Notes: generated from the letters alone by a model not told the origin. Positions 10,970 to 21,725 are shown, counted from the stretch's first letter. The stretch: 64,000 nucleotides of DNA from Lucinisca nassula (GCA_963580285.1 OY757015.1:128866188-128930187); one strand, 5' to 3'. Numbers and translations are program-made.

Positions 10970-11165
10970 GTATCAACGACCTTTGAGAGTTCAACGTTTA
11001 AGCGTGCTAAGACTATTCCATGTTTTAGGGGAAGCAGGTTTCGAATTTCTTTTTTCACAGGATTTTAAAATTATAAATAAGTTTTTTGATATATCTCAAG
11101 TGAGTCTCGCGTGATGTGACGATATTTAATCATTCGAGTCGCAACCACCCGACTGAACGGACGTG
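10970..11165 (+). mobile_element. family D repeat, left half
   Basis: TATCAACGACCTTTGAGAGT through AATTATAAATAAG matches 59999-60113. It then continues into ATCTCAAGTGAGTCTCGCGT, ending near ATTCGAGTCGCAACCACC, which matches 17006-17066. It is thus a less deleted version of the 60-kb copy. Confidence 0.8.
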
Positions 11166-12060
11166 TTTTTTCGAAGTCTAACATTTAGTGGAGCACGTGG
11201 TCTAGATGTAAGTTTTGGATTTTGAAATTTAGGCGAGGCACTTTAATTTTTATGGTCAAGATAATTCCTTGAGAAATTCTTTTAACACCAAAACACATGG
11301 CTATGTTATATTAATTACCAAAAAAAAGTCCTCAAAAAATATCCGTGCCAGTTCTTTTAAAATTAGGATTTAATCCGCAGAAAAAAAATAAATAAGTAAT
11401 GGTCCAATAATAGCACCATACACTGTTTTACCGGCTGTAAGGCTAGCTCTCCTCACGCGCAAACAAATGACGTCATTAAAAACAAAATATACGTCACAAA
11501 TTGTTAATGTGCAGTCTGTAATTTATTATTAAAAAGAGAACGAAGCTTTCTCTTGATTGAAAAATGGAAATAGTTGCTCAAAATCGTTCGAGATATGGTA
11601 CACGGAGGCTATGCATTTTCCCAAATCTATCCATCTACATGTGTTGGAATCCACAAAATCAAAAGGAAATCCAGTTGAAGGTTTGGCGGACACAAGCAGA
11701 CGATGTAGACTCCCGCTGCTTTCTATATTCTATTTTTTTTTTTTTTTTTTTGTATAGATGCCATTTATATTTCCCTTGTATGCTATTGATATACAAGATC
11801 TATGTTCAAGTTGTAAAAATAAACAAACATTTTTTTTTTTTTTTTGGGGGGGGGGGGGTCTCATGACAAAAATTTAGTGTATGGAAGCACATTTGTGCCA
11901 TCAGAATCAAATCAATTAATATCATAAATATGTGTATACGGTGTATTCTGGTAACATTGCGCACATAAGATTTTGAAAGCTATGTGTGACTTTGTGGAAG
12001 CAACCATTCAAAAATCACAATCAGAACAATTGCAACACTGTCCTATCTACTTACTGCAAT
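11166..12060. other. no recognised gene; homopolymers
   Basis: Poly-T (11731-11751) and a T-run followed by a G-run (11831-11859). No gene, and no repeat shared with the rest of the window. Confidence 0.5.
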
Positions 12061-12199
12061 AGAAATGGGCCGCTGAATTTTAAACAGGCAGGAAAAATAA
12101 TACTAAGAAAAGGGATACCCCCTTGAAATTGATTTACAAATTTTGTCTCCCAACATTGCTCACAATAACTGTTTTGAGCTGATTGAACATAAAGGTTGA

Positions 12200-12680
12200 C
12201 TCAAACAACCTTATAGGGGCAAATTCCGGATGAGAAAAATATCTTTCAGCTAACTTTCCATGAGGAATCCATATATGAAATTTCAAAACCCTAGCATACA
12301 AGCTTCTAAAGTTATGTTATGCATCACAATGCATACAATGTACCGAAAGTGACAAAGGGCCATTAGCCACAAAGTATTTTTCGGAATTTAGTCAAAAGTT
12401 AATCAGGACATCTACTCATCAGCACCAATCTTTTCACCAACTTACAAGGTTCTAGCTACAATAGATTTTGAGATATGTTGCTGATAAGATTTTATAAAAA
12501 CAAAAATTCAAAGGGCAATAACTTTTGAAAGGGGCATAATCCGGATAAGAAAAAAAATACGGGTTAGCTAAATTTCCATGAAGAATCCACATATGAAATT
12601 TCAAAACCCTAGCATGCACGGTTCTTGCGTTATGCTATGCATCAAAGGCGTAACGGAAGTTCTAATGGACCAACCAGAAG
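12200..12680. repeat. two-unit ~310-bp tandem repeat
   Basis: TCCGGATGAGAAAAATA and ATATGAAATTTCAAAACCCT followed by AGCATACAAGC recur about 310 bp later as TCCGGATAAGAAAAAAA and ATATGAAATTTCAAAACCCT followed by AGCATGCACGG. The units are diverged. Confidence 0.75.
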
Positions 12681-12822
12681 CAATATGCCCCTCCAAAAAA
12701 GTTGGGGTCATAAAAAAAAAAAAAAAAACATTACAAAAACACACATATTGAAATCTATTGGAAGATTTGATCACCCAAAAAATTTCCAGAGAAAATTCTG
12801 ATGTTTTTCTTATTCATCACGA

Positions 12823-13360
12823 AAACGAGACGTTGCTTGCAATTTTGTGGGACTTTTACCTGACATTGAGATGAAATGACATCTCAGTCCCTGCCGCCCA
12901 ATGAATCCAAAAGAGTTTACATGCATGGACAGGCTGACTCGCAGCAACTTTTCTGGGCAGGTTTAGACATTCTCAGCGGTTTAACAGTACTCATGTGCGG
13001 TCGGTATCAGTTCTGTGCGGAAGCATCATGCAGCCCAATCTATTACTCCAAGCCCAGATCGGCCCCGCCCATAGGGGCTTGAAGAAATTTATGGGCTGCA
13101 TGATGCTTCCACGCGGAGCTGAATCCGGCCCGCACACTAGTACTGGTAAACCGCTTAGAGGATCTAAGCCTGTTCAGGAACCGCGGTGCGAGGCGGACCA
13201 TCCATGCTTATAAACCCTATTGGTTTCATTGGGCGACAGGGCTTGAGATGTCATTTCATCTCAATGTCGGGTAAAATTCCCACAAAATTGGAAGCAACGT
13301 CTCCAAAATGACTTTACAGTGTTGACGGGGACATGACCTTTACAGTGTTGACGGGGACGG
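12823..13360. mobile_element. head-to-head pair of R1 elements
   Basis: A minus-oriented R1 (12829-13060) meets a plus-oriented R1 (13065-13360) at the shared word GCCCATAGGGGCTTGAAGAA, giving a ~500-bp fold-back. Near its right end a short phrase (CTTTACAGTGTTGACGGGGA) is repeated in tandem. Confidence 0.85.
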
Positions 13361-13535
13361 ATGTTCTCACAAATGGATAGTTATGTGGCTATTTTTTGGC
13401 AGGATCGATACTTAAGTGGCTACTTTTAGCAACAGAAAAGAAGTATTTTGCAGTGTCTAACGGAATAAATCCCATTGACTTACATTGATTCTGTCCATTT
13501 ACATAGCCACCTAACTATACATTTGTTGGTGCGTT
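13361..13535. mobile_element. small MITE inside an R1 tail
   Basis: CAAATGGATAGTTATGTGGC at left and its inverse ACATAGCCACCTAACTATAC with CATTTG at right form terminal inverted repeats. The R1 tail (GGGGACG then CGTTAAACCTCAAATC) is split by the insertion. Confidence 0.8.
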
Positions 13536-13593
13536 AAACCTCAAATCAACCAAACCAAGCCCAGATGGGTGGGGTCGAAAAACAAGCCTATAT

Positions 13594-13850
13594 CATTTTG
13601 ACCCCTCCAACCCCACTTTTATATTGTAAAACTGGTTAACAGGGATAAACATTAAATTTCTTATATCAGTGCAAAAACATAATTGTGGGTACTCGGCAGA
13701 ACCGCCAAGTTCAGGCGATTCTTAGTCGACATCTGCAATCTATGTTTTGAGCAGAAATAAGAAAAAAACATCATTTTTTTAATCTTAAAATTCCATTTTG
13801 GGGCTGAAAAATTGACAATGTTTTTGTTAAGGCGTGTTTCGTAATGTCTA
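13594..13850. mobile_element. P1 palindromic MITE copy, decayed
   Basis: Reverse orientation: CCCCACTTTTATATTG, then a diverged fold-back around GTACTCGGCAGAACCGCC, then the GCGTGTTTCGTAATG end. A second broken core (ATAGATTGTGGGTACTCGAT) follows at 13860. Confidence 0.75.
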
Positions 13851-14101
13851 CTCAAAAGCATAGATTGTGGGTACTCGATAGAAACCCCTTCCTCATCGAG
13901 TTTTAGTTTTATACTAATTTATTTTTGTTCGATTGCGATGAAAGTCTCAAACTTAATCACTCATTCCGGATGTTTTCACGTGCGCGAGGGAGAGGCAGTT
14001 GACTTTTACACCACTGCTACCCATATACACCTGGGTGGGGTGGGGCAGTGGGGAGTTTTAGGGCGTATACATGTACATTATTTTTCTTATTTCTGCTCAA
14101 A

Positions 14102-14432
14102 GAAGCCTCCATGGTGTAGTGGTTAAGCTACTCACCTCATTAACCAGGAGTCGTGGGTTCGATCCAAAGGCTTCTCCAGACTCTCAGATGAGTCTTTAAA
14201 CCGAGGTCCGGTCTCCGTATGCAGGGGTTTCATCAATAGACGGGTACTGGGGGGTTTCCCGTTTACTTAGACATTATTCCCCTGCTATGCTTCATAAATT
14301 TGGCTTTGTTCAGATAACATTGAAAATCACAATCCTTTCTTTTCTTGAAATCTGGATGCCAAAATGTTTTTGAAACCACTGCATATGACATTTGCTGTTG
14401 ACAGAACGTAAACCTCAAACACACTCACTCAC
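14102..14432 (+). mobile_element. tRNA-Thr-like SINE copy
   Basis: The head GAAGCCTCCATGGTGTAGTG with a B-box GTGGGTTCGATCC is followed by TTTAAACCGAGGTCCGGTCT and the tail ACGTAAACCTCAAACACACT. The head resembles a metazoan tRNA-Thr. The body word TTTAAACCGAGGTCC recalls V-type SINEs (from memory). An extra ~170 bp distinguishes it from the 17.7-kb copy. Confidence 0.8.
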
Positions 14433-14439
14433 TTGTTTC

Positions 14440-14592
14440 TGCTCAAAACATAGATGAGGCGGTTCTATTGAGTATCAACAATCTCAGAAGCTATGTTTTT
14501 GAGCAGAAACATAATGTATAACCCCTAAACCTCAAGTGTTATATAAAAGTGGGTTAGTGGGGGTCAAAATTACATAGGCATGTTTTGTGATG
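14440..14592. mobile_element. P1 palindromic MITE copy
   Basis: TTTCTGCTCAAAACATAGAT, a shortened fold-back around GGCGGTTCTATTGAGTA, then ATGTTTTTGAGCAGAAA and the AGTGGGTTAGTGGGGGTCAA flank with GGCATGTTTTGTGATG. Confidence 0.8.
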
Positions 14593-15159
14593 TGCCACAG
14601 TTTGCTTTTGATTTTCCTTTTTTGATTTTGTTTTATGTGACATTGTTGATAAGATTTGGAAATCCTTATTTGATGTCTGTGACTCTTTTTACACTTTATG
14701 GTAACTGACACATTTTAGTTCTACACAAATTAATGTGTGCTTAGCATAGACTCAAGCTTTTTGAAAAAGCTAATACTTGTTTTTCCATATATTTCACACA
14801 AAAATATATAAAAAAAAAAGTTAAAAGAAAACTTTTATCTTCAGAATTTTTAGTATTTTTCCCCAAATAGAAATATTCATTTTGGATGATTTAATGAAGT
14901 CAAGTATTAATTGTTTAACATACGCCAGTAATATTAATTTTGTCCTGGTTTTTGTGATTTTTCTTCATTTTTCGTAATTTTTCACCCCCAAAAAATACCC
15001 TTTCCCCTCGGATTTTTTTTGAGGACTTTTTTTCTATAAATCAGGACACCTTCCTGATACTAAAACTGCTGATAACATTTCTCAAGGAATTAGTTGTGGG
15101 TCAAGGGTCATTTCGAGCTAAATGTACTGGCCTAATTGTAGTTAAGTTTTTCTTAGCCT
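14593..15159. other. no recognised feature
   Basis: AT-rich, no gene and no repeat I can match. Confidence 0.4.
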
Positions 15160-15870
15160 GTTTATTTATGCAGTCAGTAGATACGGTTGAAGACTGCCAC
15201 TGTTCTTTTTGCAAAATTTCAAATTTCAGGCGGAAATTTGTTCGTTATGTCGAGTAAAACTTTTTGGTGTAACAGTATGTTCAGAAGGAATTGAGCAGCT
15301 GTTTTGAAATGTAGAGTTATGGAGCCGCTTGAAGTTACATGTATTTTTGCCGGAATGTTTATTTGTGCAATCAGTAGATGCGGTCGAAGATTGCAAGGGT
15401 GTAGGCGGAAAGTTTGTTACTTAGCTGGCAGGCTGGAGCAAAATGTTTTCGGTGTAATGTTCATGTTTGAGAGAACATTTTAGAGAGCTGTTTGTTTTGT
15501 TCCTATGTGAAACACAGGGTATAGAACAGCTGATTTGACTTATTGAGTGTTGAACCTGCTTGTAGGTACATGTATTTTTGGCGGGATGTTTTATTGTGCA
15601 AATTGCCACGGTTTGTTGGCCGAAAGTTTGTTTGATAGCTGGAGCAAAATGTTTTCGGTGTAATGTTCATTTGTAGTTTATTAGTTTATTAGAGTCTCAT
15701 CATGGTTAACATACATTTACATTATGTACAACTAAACAAAGTTACTATTTAAAAGATTTGTGAGAGAACATTTTAGGGAGCTGTTTGTTTTGTTTCTATT
15801 TGAAACACAAGGGATTGAACAGTGGATTTGACTTTCCGCTTGAAGTTACATATATTTTGGCTGATATGTG
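15160..15870. repeat. degenerate ~215-bp tandem repeat
   Basis: Three to four units share TTATTTATGCAGTCAGTAGA, GCGGAAAGTTTGTT, TGGAGCAAAATGTTTTCGGT, GAGAACATTTTAGAGAGCTG and GAAGTTACATGTATTTTTGC. An unrelated ~85-bp segment interrupts the last unit at about 15675-15760. Confidence 0.8.
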
Positions 15871-16942
15871 TGTATTGGTTTTACACGGGTAGCTTGAGTA
15901 ACACGTGGCGAGATTTTTCATGCTCAACCAGTGTTCATTCAGGTCACAGGTGTTTACAAATGACTGCGGTGGAGTATTTTCATTTTATTGGGACGTTTTA
16001 GATGCTAGGTTTGTGTTGTGGTTCAGCTGCTTTTTTGGCTATTTGGGCCTGCTTAGGACCGGTAATTACGATAAAACATCTTGTGCTTGTCTTGCTAGGT
16101 GTTTAAGGGCAAGTAATTTCGACTGTTTAACCTTTACACCCTCCCATGAACTTGTCCACTAGTCCTTGGTTTCGGGTGTCTACTGGCAATTTTGGACCAA
16201 AGATGCCTATTAGAGGGAGTGACAGGTAGGCAAAAGTCTAATTTGTCAGGTTTTTTAATTTTGGTGGTTTTTAACAGGGACGCCCCTTGTCCTAACCCAG
16301 GAGTACTAATCTCCCAGTGAAATTTTTCACGCGGGTTGGGGCTGGGTGTTTCTCTGATTTGTTTTGGTCATCTTTAGGTTCATGCAAATAAGGTTTTCTA
16401 GTAATTCCTTATTTGGGGAAGAGTTTTTGACCCAAGTTCTGTGTTAAGTAGTCAAGTGGAACATTGGGTTAATTTTTCGCGGAGAGACGACCTGGCCTCA
16501 ACTCCCATGCCTTCAGCGGAGGATGTTTGGACTCGGTTTTCCAAAACCGGCTATAAACATTTGAGTCGGTATTTAGGCCGCCTGTATTGAATAATTACTT
16601 GTCTGGAAGCGCGCATAATTCGGATCCCAGTAAATGTAATGTAGTGAGAATCTACCTGTATTAAGCAAGCACCTGTCTTTTACAAGTACGTTTTGGCTAT
16701 TTCATAGGTGTTTGCTTGAAACAGTTTGGACTGGAAGTTTGCTAACGACAGGTCTACTTTAATATTTAACATTTGTAATCAAGGTAGTAGAGCTTATATG
16801 CTTTATCGGAGCAGGTTCATATACACAGATCTTTTACGGTATGCTATCCATGGCTAAAAAGGAGTGTTTGGAGTGTTGGGTGTTTTGTGGGGTCTTCGTG
16901 TGGAGATGAGTGTTTAGCAGCTGAGAGGAAGTTGTTCATTCT
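15871..16942. other. probable decayed repeat, class unknown
   Basis: It has an 85-codon open frame at 15905-16162 with no motif I know. The rest is GT-rich non-coding sequence. It leads into the direct repeat at 16943, so it may belong to one larger element. Confidence 0.35.
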
Positions 16943-17507
16943 CTATTCCCCAGTACTTAAATAAACTTGAGTCACATTGAGCGCAGGGCCACTTGGGATA
17001 ATATCATATCTCAAGTGAGTCTCGCGTGATGTGACGATATTTAATCATTCGAGTCGCATCCACCTAGTACAGGTTAGGAGGTGTTTAAGAGCACGTCATT
17101 GTTATTTGTTGTTTGGTACCCTTATCGGGCGTTTTGGACCCCGTAGTAAGGACTGTCATTTGTGGGTGTCCTTTTTCCCGTAGGAAATTGGCAGTTGGAG
17201 TGCCCTTCCGTTTGATCGCTACCGCGGCTGGGGGTGCTGGGGAGTGTGTGGCTTGGTTCCCCTCTTTGGCGGGTGTTTGGGGCTGGCTTCCCTTGTCGCG
17301 TATCCTGGTGTGCGGATGTCGTTTGGTGTGTCGCCGGTGACAGTTCAGATTATGAATTGGCATTTAAAAAAAAAAATAAAAAAAAAAATAAGTAGCACAT
17401 TAAATATGCATGTTTGATTTTGCATTCTGTGATTCAAGTTTTCACTCTCTATTCCCCAGTACTTAAATAAACTTGAGTCACATTGAGCGCAGGGTCACTT
17501 GGGATAA
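16943..17507. repeat. segment bounded by 64-bp direct repeats
   Basis: CTCTATTCCCCAGTACTTAA through CACTTGGGATAATAT occurs at 16943-17006 and 17444-17507 with one difference. The ~440 bp between carries the family D word ATCTCAAGTGAGTCTCGCGT (17008) and GTGTCGCCGGTGACAGTTCA (17329), which resembles words at 26290 and, inverted, at 61335. The direct repeats could be short LTR-like ends or a local duplication. Confidence 0.7.
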
Positions 17508-17517
17508 TATTAATGCC

Positions 17518-17870
17518 ATTATGTAGAATTCGTGGCCAAGTCGTTAATATGATGCAGTACGATCCTCAGTAAAACTATTTCGCCCACTATAAAATCCCAA
17601 CTGAAGGCGATTTACCCAAAACGCGGACTAGTCCAAAATTAAAAGTGCATTCACGTCTCACTGCGTTTTAGAAGCCTCCATGGCGTAGTGGTTACGCTAC
17701 TCGCCTTGTAAACCAGGGATCGCAGGATCGATCCCAGGCTTCTCCAGACTTTCGGATGAGTCTTTAAACCGAGGTCCCGTCTCCGTATGACTTTAGCTGT
17801 GGGTGGGACGTAAAACTCAAACACTCACTCACTCACTCTCACTGCGTTTTGAAAGACTATACTACGTATA
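17518..17870 (+). mobile_element. family D repeat, right half, SINE-interrupted
   Basis: TATGTAGAATTCGTGGCCAA through TCTCACTGCGTTTTGAAAGA matches 60126-60281, except that a SINE sits at 17670-17836. Confidence 0.88.
17670..17836 (+). mobile_element. tRNA-Thr-headed SINE with 14-bp target duplication
   Basis: Flanked by TCTCACTGCGTTTT at 17656-17669 and 17837-17850; the empty site exists at 60260-60275. The head (17671-17745) folds as a tRNA: acceptor GAAGCCT pairs with AGGCTTC, and TTGTAAACCAGG matches the anticodon arm of tRNA-Thr(TGT). Then comes TTTAAACCGAGGTCCCGTCT and the tail GACGTAAAACTCAAACACTC with (ACTC)n. Confidence 0.92.
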
Positions 17871-18361
17871 TGCAACAGCCAACTGAATTGCTTTACATCG
17901 CTTGGACGATGAGGGTGAAGGTTGGGGCTCAATTCCAGCTCAGCCCCTTCCCCAGCCCGACAATTTTAATCCGCCATCCAAAGGTGGTACTGGCGTTTCA
18001 TTAATTTTACGAGGTTTGTTCGGTGCTGCTAATTTTTTCAACGTTTCTGTTCAGCCAAGTTATTTATACTCAGATTCAATGAAAACGCACCACTTTTAAA
18101 ATATTGATTTCTTTAGTTTAAGGTAAACATGACTGACTTTTCAAACTGATAAATACGGTATTGTAAAGATGTCCCCAAAGCATGATTTTGTTTGACACGA
18201 ATACTGCGTGATTTTCATGATGTGCATGTGCAAATGCAAAAATTGCAAAATTTTCGTAATCACGATATTTTTGGCACTTTCTATACCGTCATTATAAGGT
18301 CCGGATTCTTTTCTTAAAAAGCCAGCAAAACATTTCATAAGAACAAGCCAATTGTACTTCT

Positions 18362-18914
18362 AAGTAATGTCGATGGTCATCGTGTCCTCGGCATGATTGA
18401 AGGTGGGCTTTCATACCGCCAAGTTGCAGAGCGTATGGGTTGTTCGCACACTACGATTGTTCGATTGGTTGAAACGCCCAACGCATCGAGGTCTGTGGAC
18501 GATAAGAGCGCTCTGGACGTGAACGTGTTGCTACACGTCAGCAGGACCCGTTCATTGTTTTGAATCATTTACGCGACCAATTTAGGGCGTCTGTGGAAAC
18601 TGTCCCGGAGACAGTGGGAACTCATAACGTACGAGTAAATTAAGTGCCTTAACTGTACGGCGGCGTCTCCAGGGATGCGGTATTTCTAGACAATAAGACG
18701 TATAGGGGGAACGTTTTGACAGCGGAACGTCGAATCAGTCGCTTTAATTGGTGTCGATGGACAACACAGCGTTGGCGTGGTGTACTGTTCACGGACGAGT
18801 ACCGTTTTTGCGTTTTTGTATTGAAATGTTTGATAAAGTATGGCGTCGGCGCCGGGAGCGATTTCAAGACCGTTGTGTTAAACAGGTGTCACGTTGGGGT
18901 GGTGGCAGCGTAAT

Positions 18915-18950
<36 letters not shown>

Positions 18951-19110
18951 GGGGTCCTCTCATTGCGCCACAAAACCAAACTCATTGTTGTTGATGGCAA
19001 TTTCCTGAGGTGGTACCGTTTTTACGCAATGCGCATGCTCATTCTGCGAGGCTAACCATAGTCTTTTTCAATAAAAATGGTGTGCTAGTTCTTCTTTGGT
19101 CTGCGTTTTC
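18362..19110 (+). pseudogene. Tc1-like transposase relic
   Basis: The N-terminal DNA-binding helices are readable: LGMIEGGLSYRQVAERMGCS followed by HTTIVRLVE. After a stop, LTAERRISRFNWCRWTTQRW leads into GVLFTDEYRF, the block with the first catalytic Asp of Tc1/mariner enzymes. WRRRRERFQDRCV and WGGGSVMV follow. A (TG)n expansion (18914-18948) replaces part of the conserved WGG block, after which VVDGNF and HSARLTIVFF are still visible in other frames. Several frameshifts make it non-functional. Confidence 0.88.
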
Positions 19111-19121
19111 GCCGGTTTAAA

Positions 19122-19327
19122 ATAGAAGAGAAGGCAGTGATCAGGAATCGATACAGTTAACCCACAGCTCCCATCAGAGACACTACGGGAAAAAGCACAA
19201 ACATGAAACAACTAGACCCTAATGGAAACATCACTAGCGGAAAGCCAAAAGGACAGTTATTTTTCCCACAAAATGGCCAGCCATCCAAAGCAAAATAATA
19301 TAAGCGATACACACGCTCAAAGAGGGA
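19122..19327 (+). mobile_element. R2 repeat copy, truncated
   Basis: R2 landmarks from AGGCAGTGATCAGGAATCGA to AAGCGATACACACGCTCAAA. The 3' half is missing, and it ends at a hairpin. Confidence 0.85.
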
Positions 19328-19336
19328 GTAGCATAG

Positions 19337-19414
19337 GGTGGCGGTATGGCATCATTTTTATGGCATCTTTTTATGGCATCTTTTTATAGCGCCAAATGAT
19401 GCCATACCGCCACC
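19337..19414. repeat. hairpin with tandem loop
   Basis: The 21-bp arms 19337-19357 and 19394-19414 are exact inverses (GGTGGCGGTATGGCATCATT). The loop holds repeated TTTTTATGGCATC. It is probably a small fold-back element. Confidence 0.85.
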
Positions 19415-19522
19415 GCTTGATCTAAGCTTGACTAGGCTAGGTTGGGTCTTGGGTGACCATGTGTCTTATGAGGACTTAGTCTGTGGAGCGTGTAGGTATA
19501 GATTTCAGGCTAAAATTGAAAT

Positions 19523-19745
19523 TTTGGTTTGGGTTTTACGGCCCTTTCAAGATTATTTCACTCATATCGAGCCGATCGTTAATTAGAGGTGGGCGAAAAC
19601 CGGAGTACCCGGAGAAAACCCACCTGACCTTCCGTTGCAGAACTTGGCGTCTCACACGTGGCCCGAGCGAGGCTCGAACCTACGGCGGTGTGAGACCTAA
19701 TGACTAAGAGTCAGCGCTCTTATCCACTAGGCCACGGAGGCCCGT
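19523..19745 (-). mobile_element. tRNA-Lys-like SINE with 12-bp target duplication
   Basis: Flanked by TAAAATTGAAAT (19511-19522 and 19746-19757). On the minus strand the head reads GGCCTCCGTGGCCTAGTGGA, with CTCTTAG in the anticodon-loop position (anticodon CTT) and GTAGGTTCGAGCC as B-box. The body contains TTCTCCGGGTACTCCGGTTT. A second copy lies at 56021-56268. Confidence 0.92.
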
Positions 19746-19989
19746 TAAAATTGAAATAACTTAGTTGTTCTATCAAGATTCCATAATTTTTTAATTTGGT
19801 GGGATTATGGCATCATCTAGAGCTGTTTCATAATGATGCTTTTAATTTTATATTTTGTGGGATTATAGCATCATCTAGAATAACTTAGTCTCTGGTGTTT
19901 GATGTTGAATGGTTTGTGAATAAACTTTGAAGAGGTCCAGGGATGCCACAAGATGACATTATGTTGGCCTTGTATCTCAAGACTTCATA

Positions 19990-20335
19990 GTTTAACTTCC
20001 ACATCTCCACATCACAATGTGTAACCTCCACATCTCCACATTGAAATAATGCAGCCTCCACATTGAAATTGTGGAACTTCCACATCTCCACATTGAAATT
20101 GTGGAGGTAATGTGGAGCAAATGTGGATGTAATGTGGAGAATGTGGATCCACAATGTGGAGATTCCACATGTCCACATCTAAACATTCGGCAATTTTGCA
20201 ACCAGTCCTTTCTGGCTTCTAAAGCTCAGTTAAAATGCTCAATGTGGGGCAATGTGGATGTGATGTGGAGAATACGGATGTGATGTGGAGAATGTGGATC
20301 CACAGTGCGGAGATTCCACACGTGCACATCTACAA
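19990..20335. mobile_element. TGTGGA-dense fold-back element
   Basis: The words TCCACATCTCCACATT and AATGTGGAGAATGTGGATCC recur in both orientations, minus-like on the left and plus-like on the right. A ~120-bp part (20110-20190) is repeated in diverged form at 20240-20335. No coding sequence. Confidence 0.8.
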
Positions 20336-20544
20336 CAGTTAAACCCAATTGAGCACCTTTCGAACCAGCTCGGAAAACGTGTGTACAGCTGACGTCATCC
20401 GACAATCAACCGTCAGCAGCTTCCCATGGCGGCACAGGAAGAACGGGACAACATCACACAAGACCAGATACAGCGTTTAATTTGAAGCATGAGGCGTCGA
20501 TGCCAAGCAACACTTGATGTTCATGGTGGACATACCCGGTATTG

Positions 20545-20763
20545 GGATATGTGCTTTTTTGGTATTTCGGGTGTGTGGACTTATGCGAGTCTCCATATCT
20601 CTGCAGCCACCTCTGGGAAAGTAAATGTCCTTTTAGCTTTCCGCTATTGATTTTTCCATTAGGGTTTAGTTATTTCATGTTTTGTGTTTCTTTCCCTTTG
20701 TTGTCTCAGATGGGAGCTGTGCGTCAACTGTATCGATTCCCGATCATTGCCATCACTTCTATC
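20545..20763 (-). mobile_element. R2 repeat copy, partial
   Basis: Inverted R2 landmarks: GGGAAAGTAAATGTCCTTTT, GTTTCTTTCCCTTTGTTGTC and TCGATTCCCGATCATTGCC. It abuts an R1 copy exactly at 20764. Confidence 0.82.
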
Positions 20764-20902
20764 TTGAGATGTCGTTTCCTCTCAATGTCGGGTAAAAATC
20801 CTACAAAAATTGAAGGATGCAACGTTTCCAAAATGACCTATTAAGTGTTCAGGTGTGGAGAGGGGCTATGGAGGCGTTAAACCTTAAATAAAACAAACAA
20901 AA
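20764..20902 (+). mobile_element. R1 repeat copy, 3' part
   Basis: GAGATGTCGTTTCCTCTCAA through GGCGTTAAACCTTAAATAAA and (CAAA)n. It ends about 10 bases downstream of the exon's donor site, i.e. inside the presumed intron. Confidence 0.85.
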
Positions 20903-20912
20903 TAATAGTTAC

Positions 20913-21134
20913 CGCTGTGTCTTTCCAAATGAGGTTCAGTCTGTAATCTGGTAATATATCATCTCGTTCATTCACGTGACGCAGAGCCATCTCAAATCCC
21001 GGTAAGCATGCTGGTCCCCCGGGCCATTGATTGCCAGTCATGGGTAAAAGACCCATCAGATACAAGTCTTTGCGAGAGGCACATATCGATAACAACATTA
21101 GAGTCCATACAAAATATAAAATGATCAAATTCAT
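20913..21134 (-). CDS. first coding exon of a GABA-B-receptor-like class C GPCR
   Basis: The exon encodes 74 residues. Residues 1-20 (MNLIILYFVWTLMLLSICAS) are a signal peptide. Then comes LYLMGLLPMTGNQWPGGPAC, then LPGFEMALRHVNERDDILPD and YRLNLIWKDTA. This is the opening of the Venus-flytrap ligand-binding domain in GABA-B receptor subunits, which share the (G/L)xxPM(S/T)...W.GG, P..E(M/L)AL..VN...DILP.Y.L pattern. The frame stops matching right at CAGCG|GTAACT, a good donor site (GT at 20912-20911), so translation beyond it is intronic. The start ATG has AAA before it. These receptors bind GABA or related ligands at the cell surface and couple to G proteins. The rest of the gene should lie at lower coordinates, but I see no second exon in the window. 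An isolated exon copy is possible. Confidence 0.88.
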
Positions 21135-21291
21135 TTTCAGAGATTGTCCCTAGTCCTTAATGCTCAGATACTAAATGTTAAATAGGTGTACATGTATATA
21201 TCCAACCGTTAACAAGTCCGTGAAGTGAGTAAAACTTCCTCTCTTGCGTCTATATTAGACCTCCTCTGATGAAATTGCAGTGTATGTCATA
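21135..21291. promoter_or_regulatory. 5' side of the receptor exon
   Basis: This would hold the 5' UTR and possibly the promoter. I see no convincing TATA box or initiator, and a P1 MITE begins about 160 bp upstream of the ATG, so the UTR may be spliced from farther away. Confidence 0.3.
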
Positions 21292-21560
21292 GCGACAACA
21301 CGCATATACAAATACGTTGTAAACTTCGCCATTGAAACAAAAAGAAAAATGAAAACTTGTGATATTTTTTTTCTTATTTCTGCTCCCAATATAGATTGTG
21401 GGGGACACGTTAGAACCGCCTTATGAGGCGGTTCTAACGATTACCCACAATCTACATTTTATAGCAGACATTAGAAAAACAAAACCCAGTTTTTACTATA
21501 TAAAAGTTGGGTTTTAGGTGGGTAGCGATCAGCAGTATATAGGCGTGTTTTCGTGATGTG
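21292..21560. mobile_element. P1 palindromic MITE copy
   Basis: ACAACACGCATATACAAATA at left, GCGTGTTTTCGTGATG at right, and the core fold-back ACGTTAGAACCGCCTTATGA followed by GGCGGTTCTAACGATTACCC. Confidence 0.87.
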
Positions 21561-21564
21561 GTCT

Positions 21565-21668
21565 ATTTTATTTCTGCACAAACACAGATTGTCAGTGCCC
21601 GTTAGAACGGACTATGAGATAGTTCTAACGTGTACCCACAATCTATGTTTGTGAGTACATGAAAATAA
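21565..21668. mobile_element. P1-related palindrome, diverged
   Basis: ACACAGATTGTCAGTGCCCG and its inverse CACAATCTATGTTTGTG surround GTTAGAACGGACTATGAGAT. It sits directly beside the previous copy. Confidence 0.75.
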
Positions 21669-21725
21669 TATAAACCCTTCATAAGTTCAATTTATATATT
21701 TTTTACACAGACTTGTTAACGTAAT

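Noticed and set aside
12720..12731. Poly-A as a retrotransposon tail
   Set aside because: It is a short A-run with no element or target duplication attached.
16943..17507. LTR retrotransposon or solo LTR pair
   Set aside because: The direct repeats are only 64 bp, with no primer-binding site, polypurine tract or TG...CA ends that I can see.
17671..17745. Functional tRNA-Thr gene
   Set aside because: The fold is good, but it lies in a SINE with a 14-bp target duplication and an empty site elsewhere.
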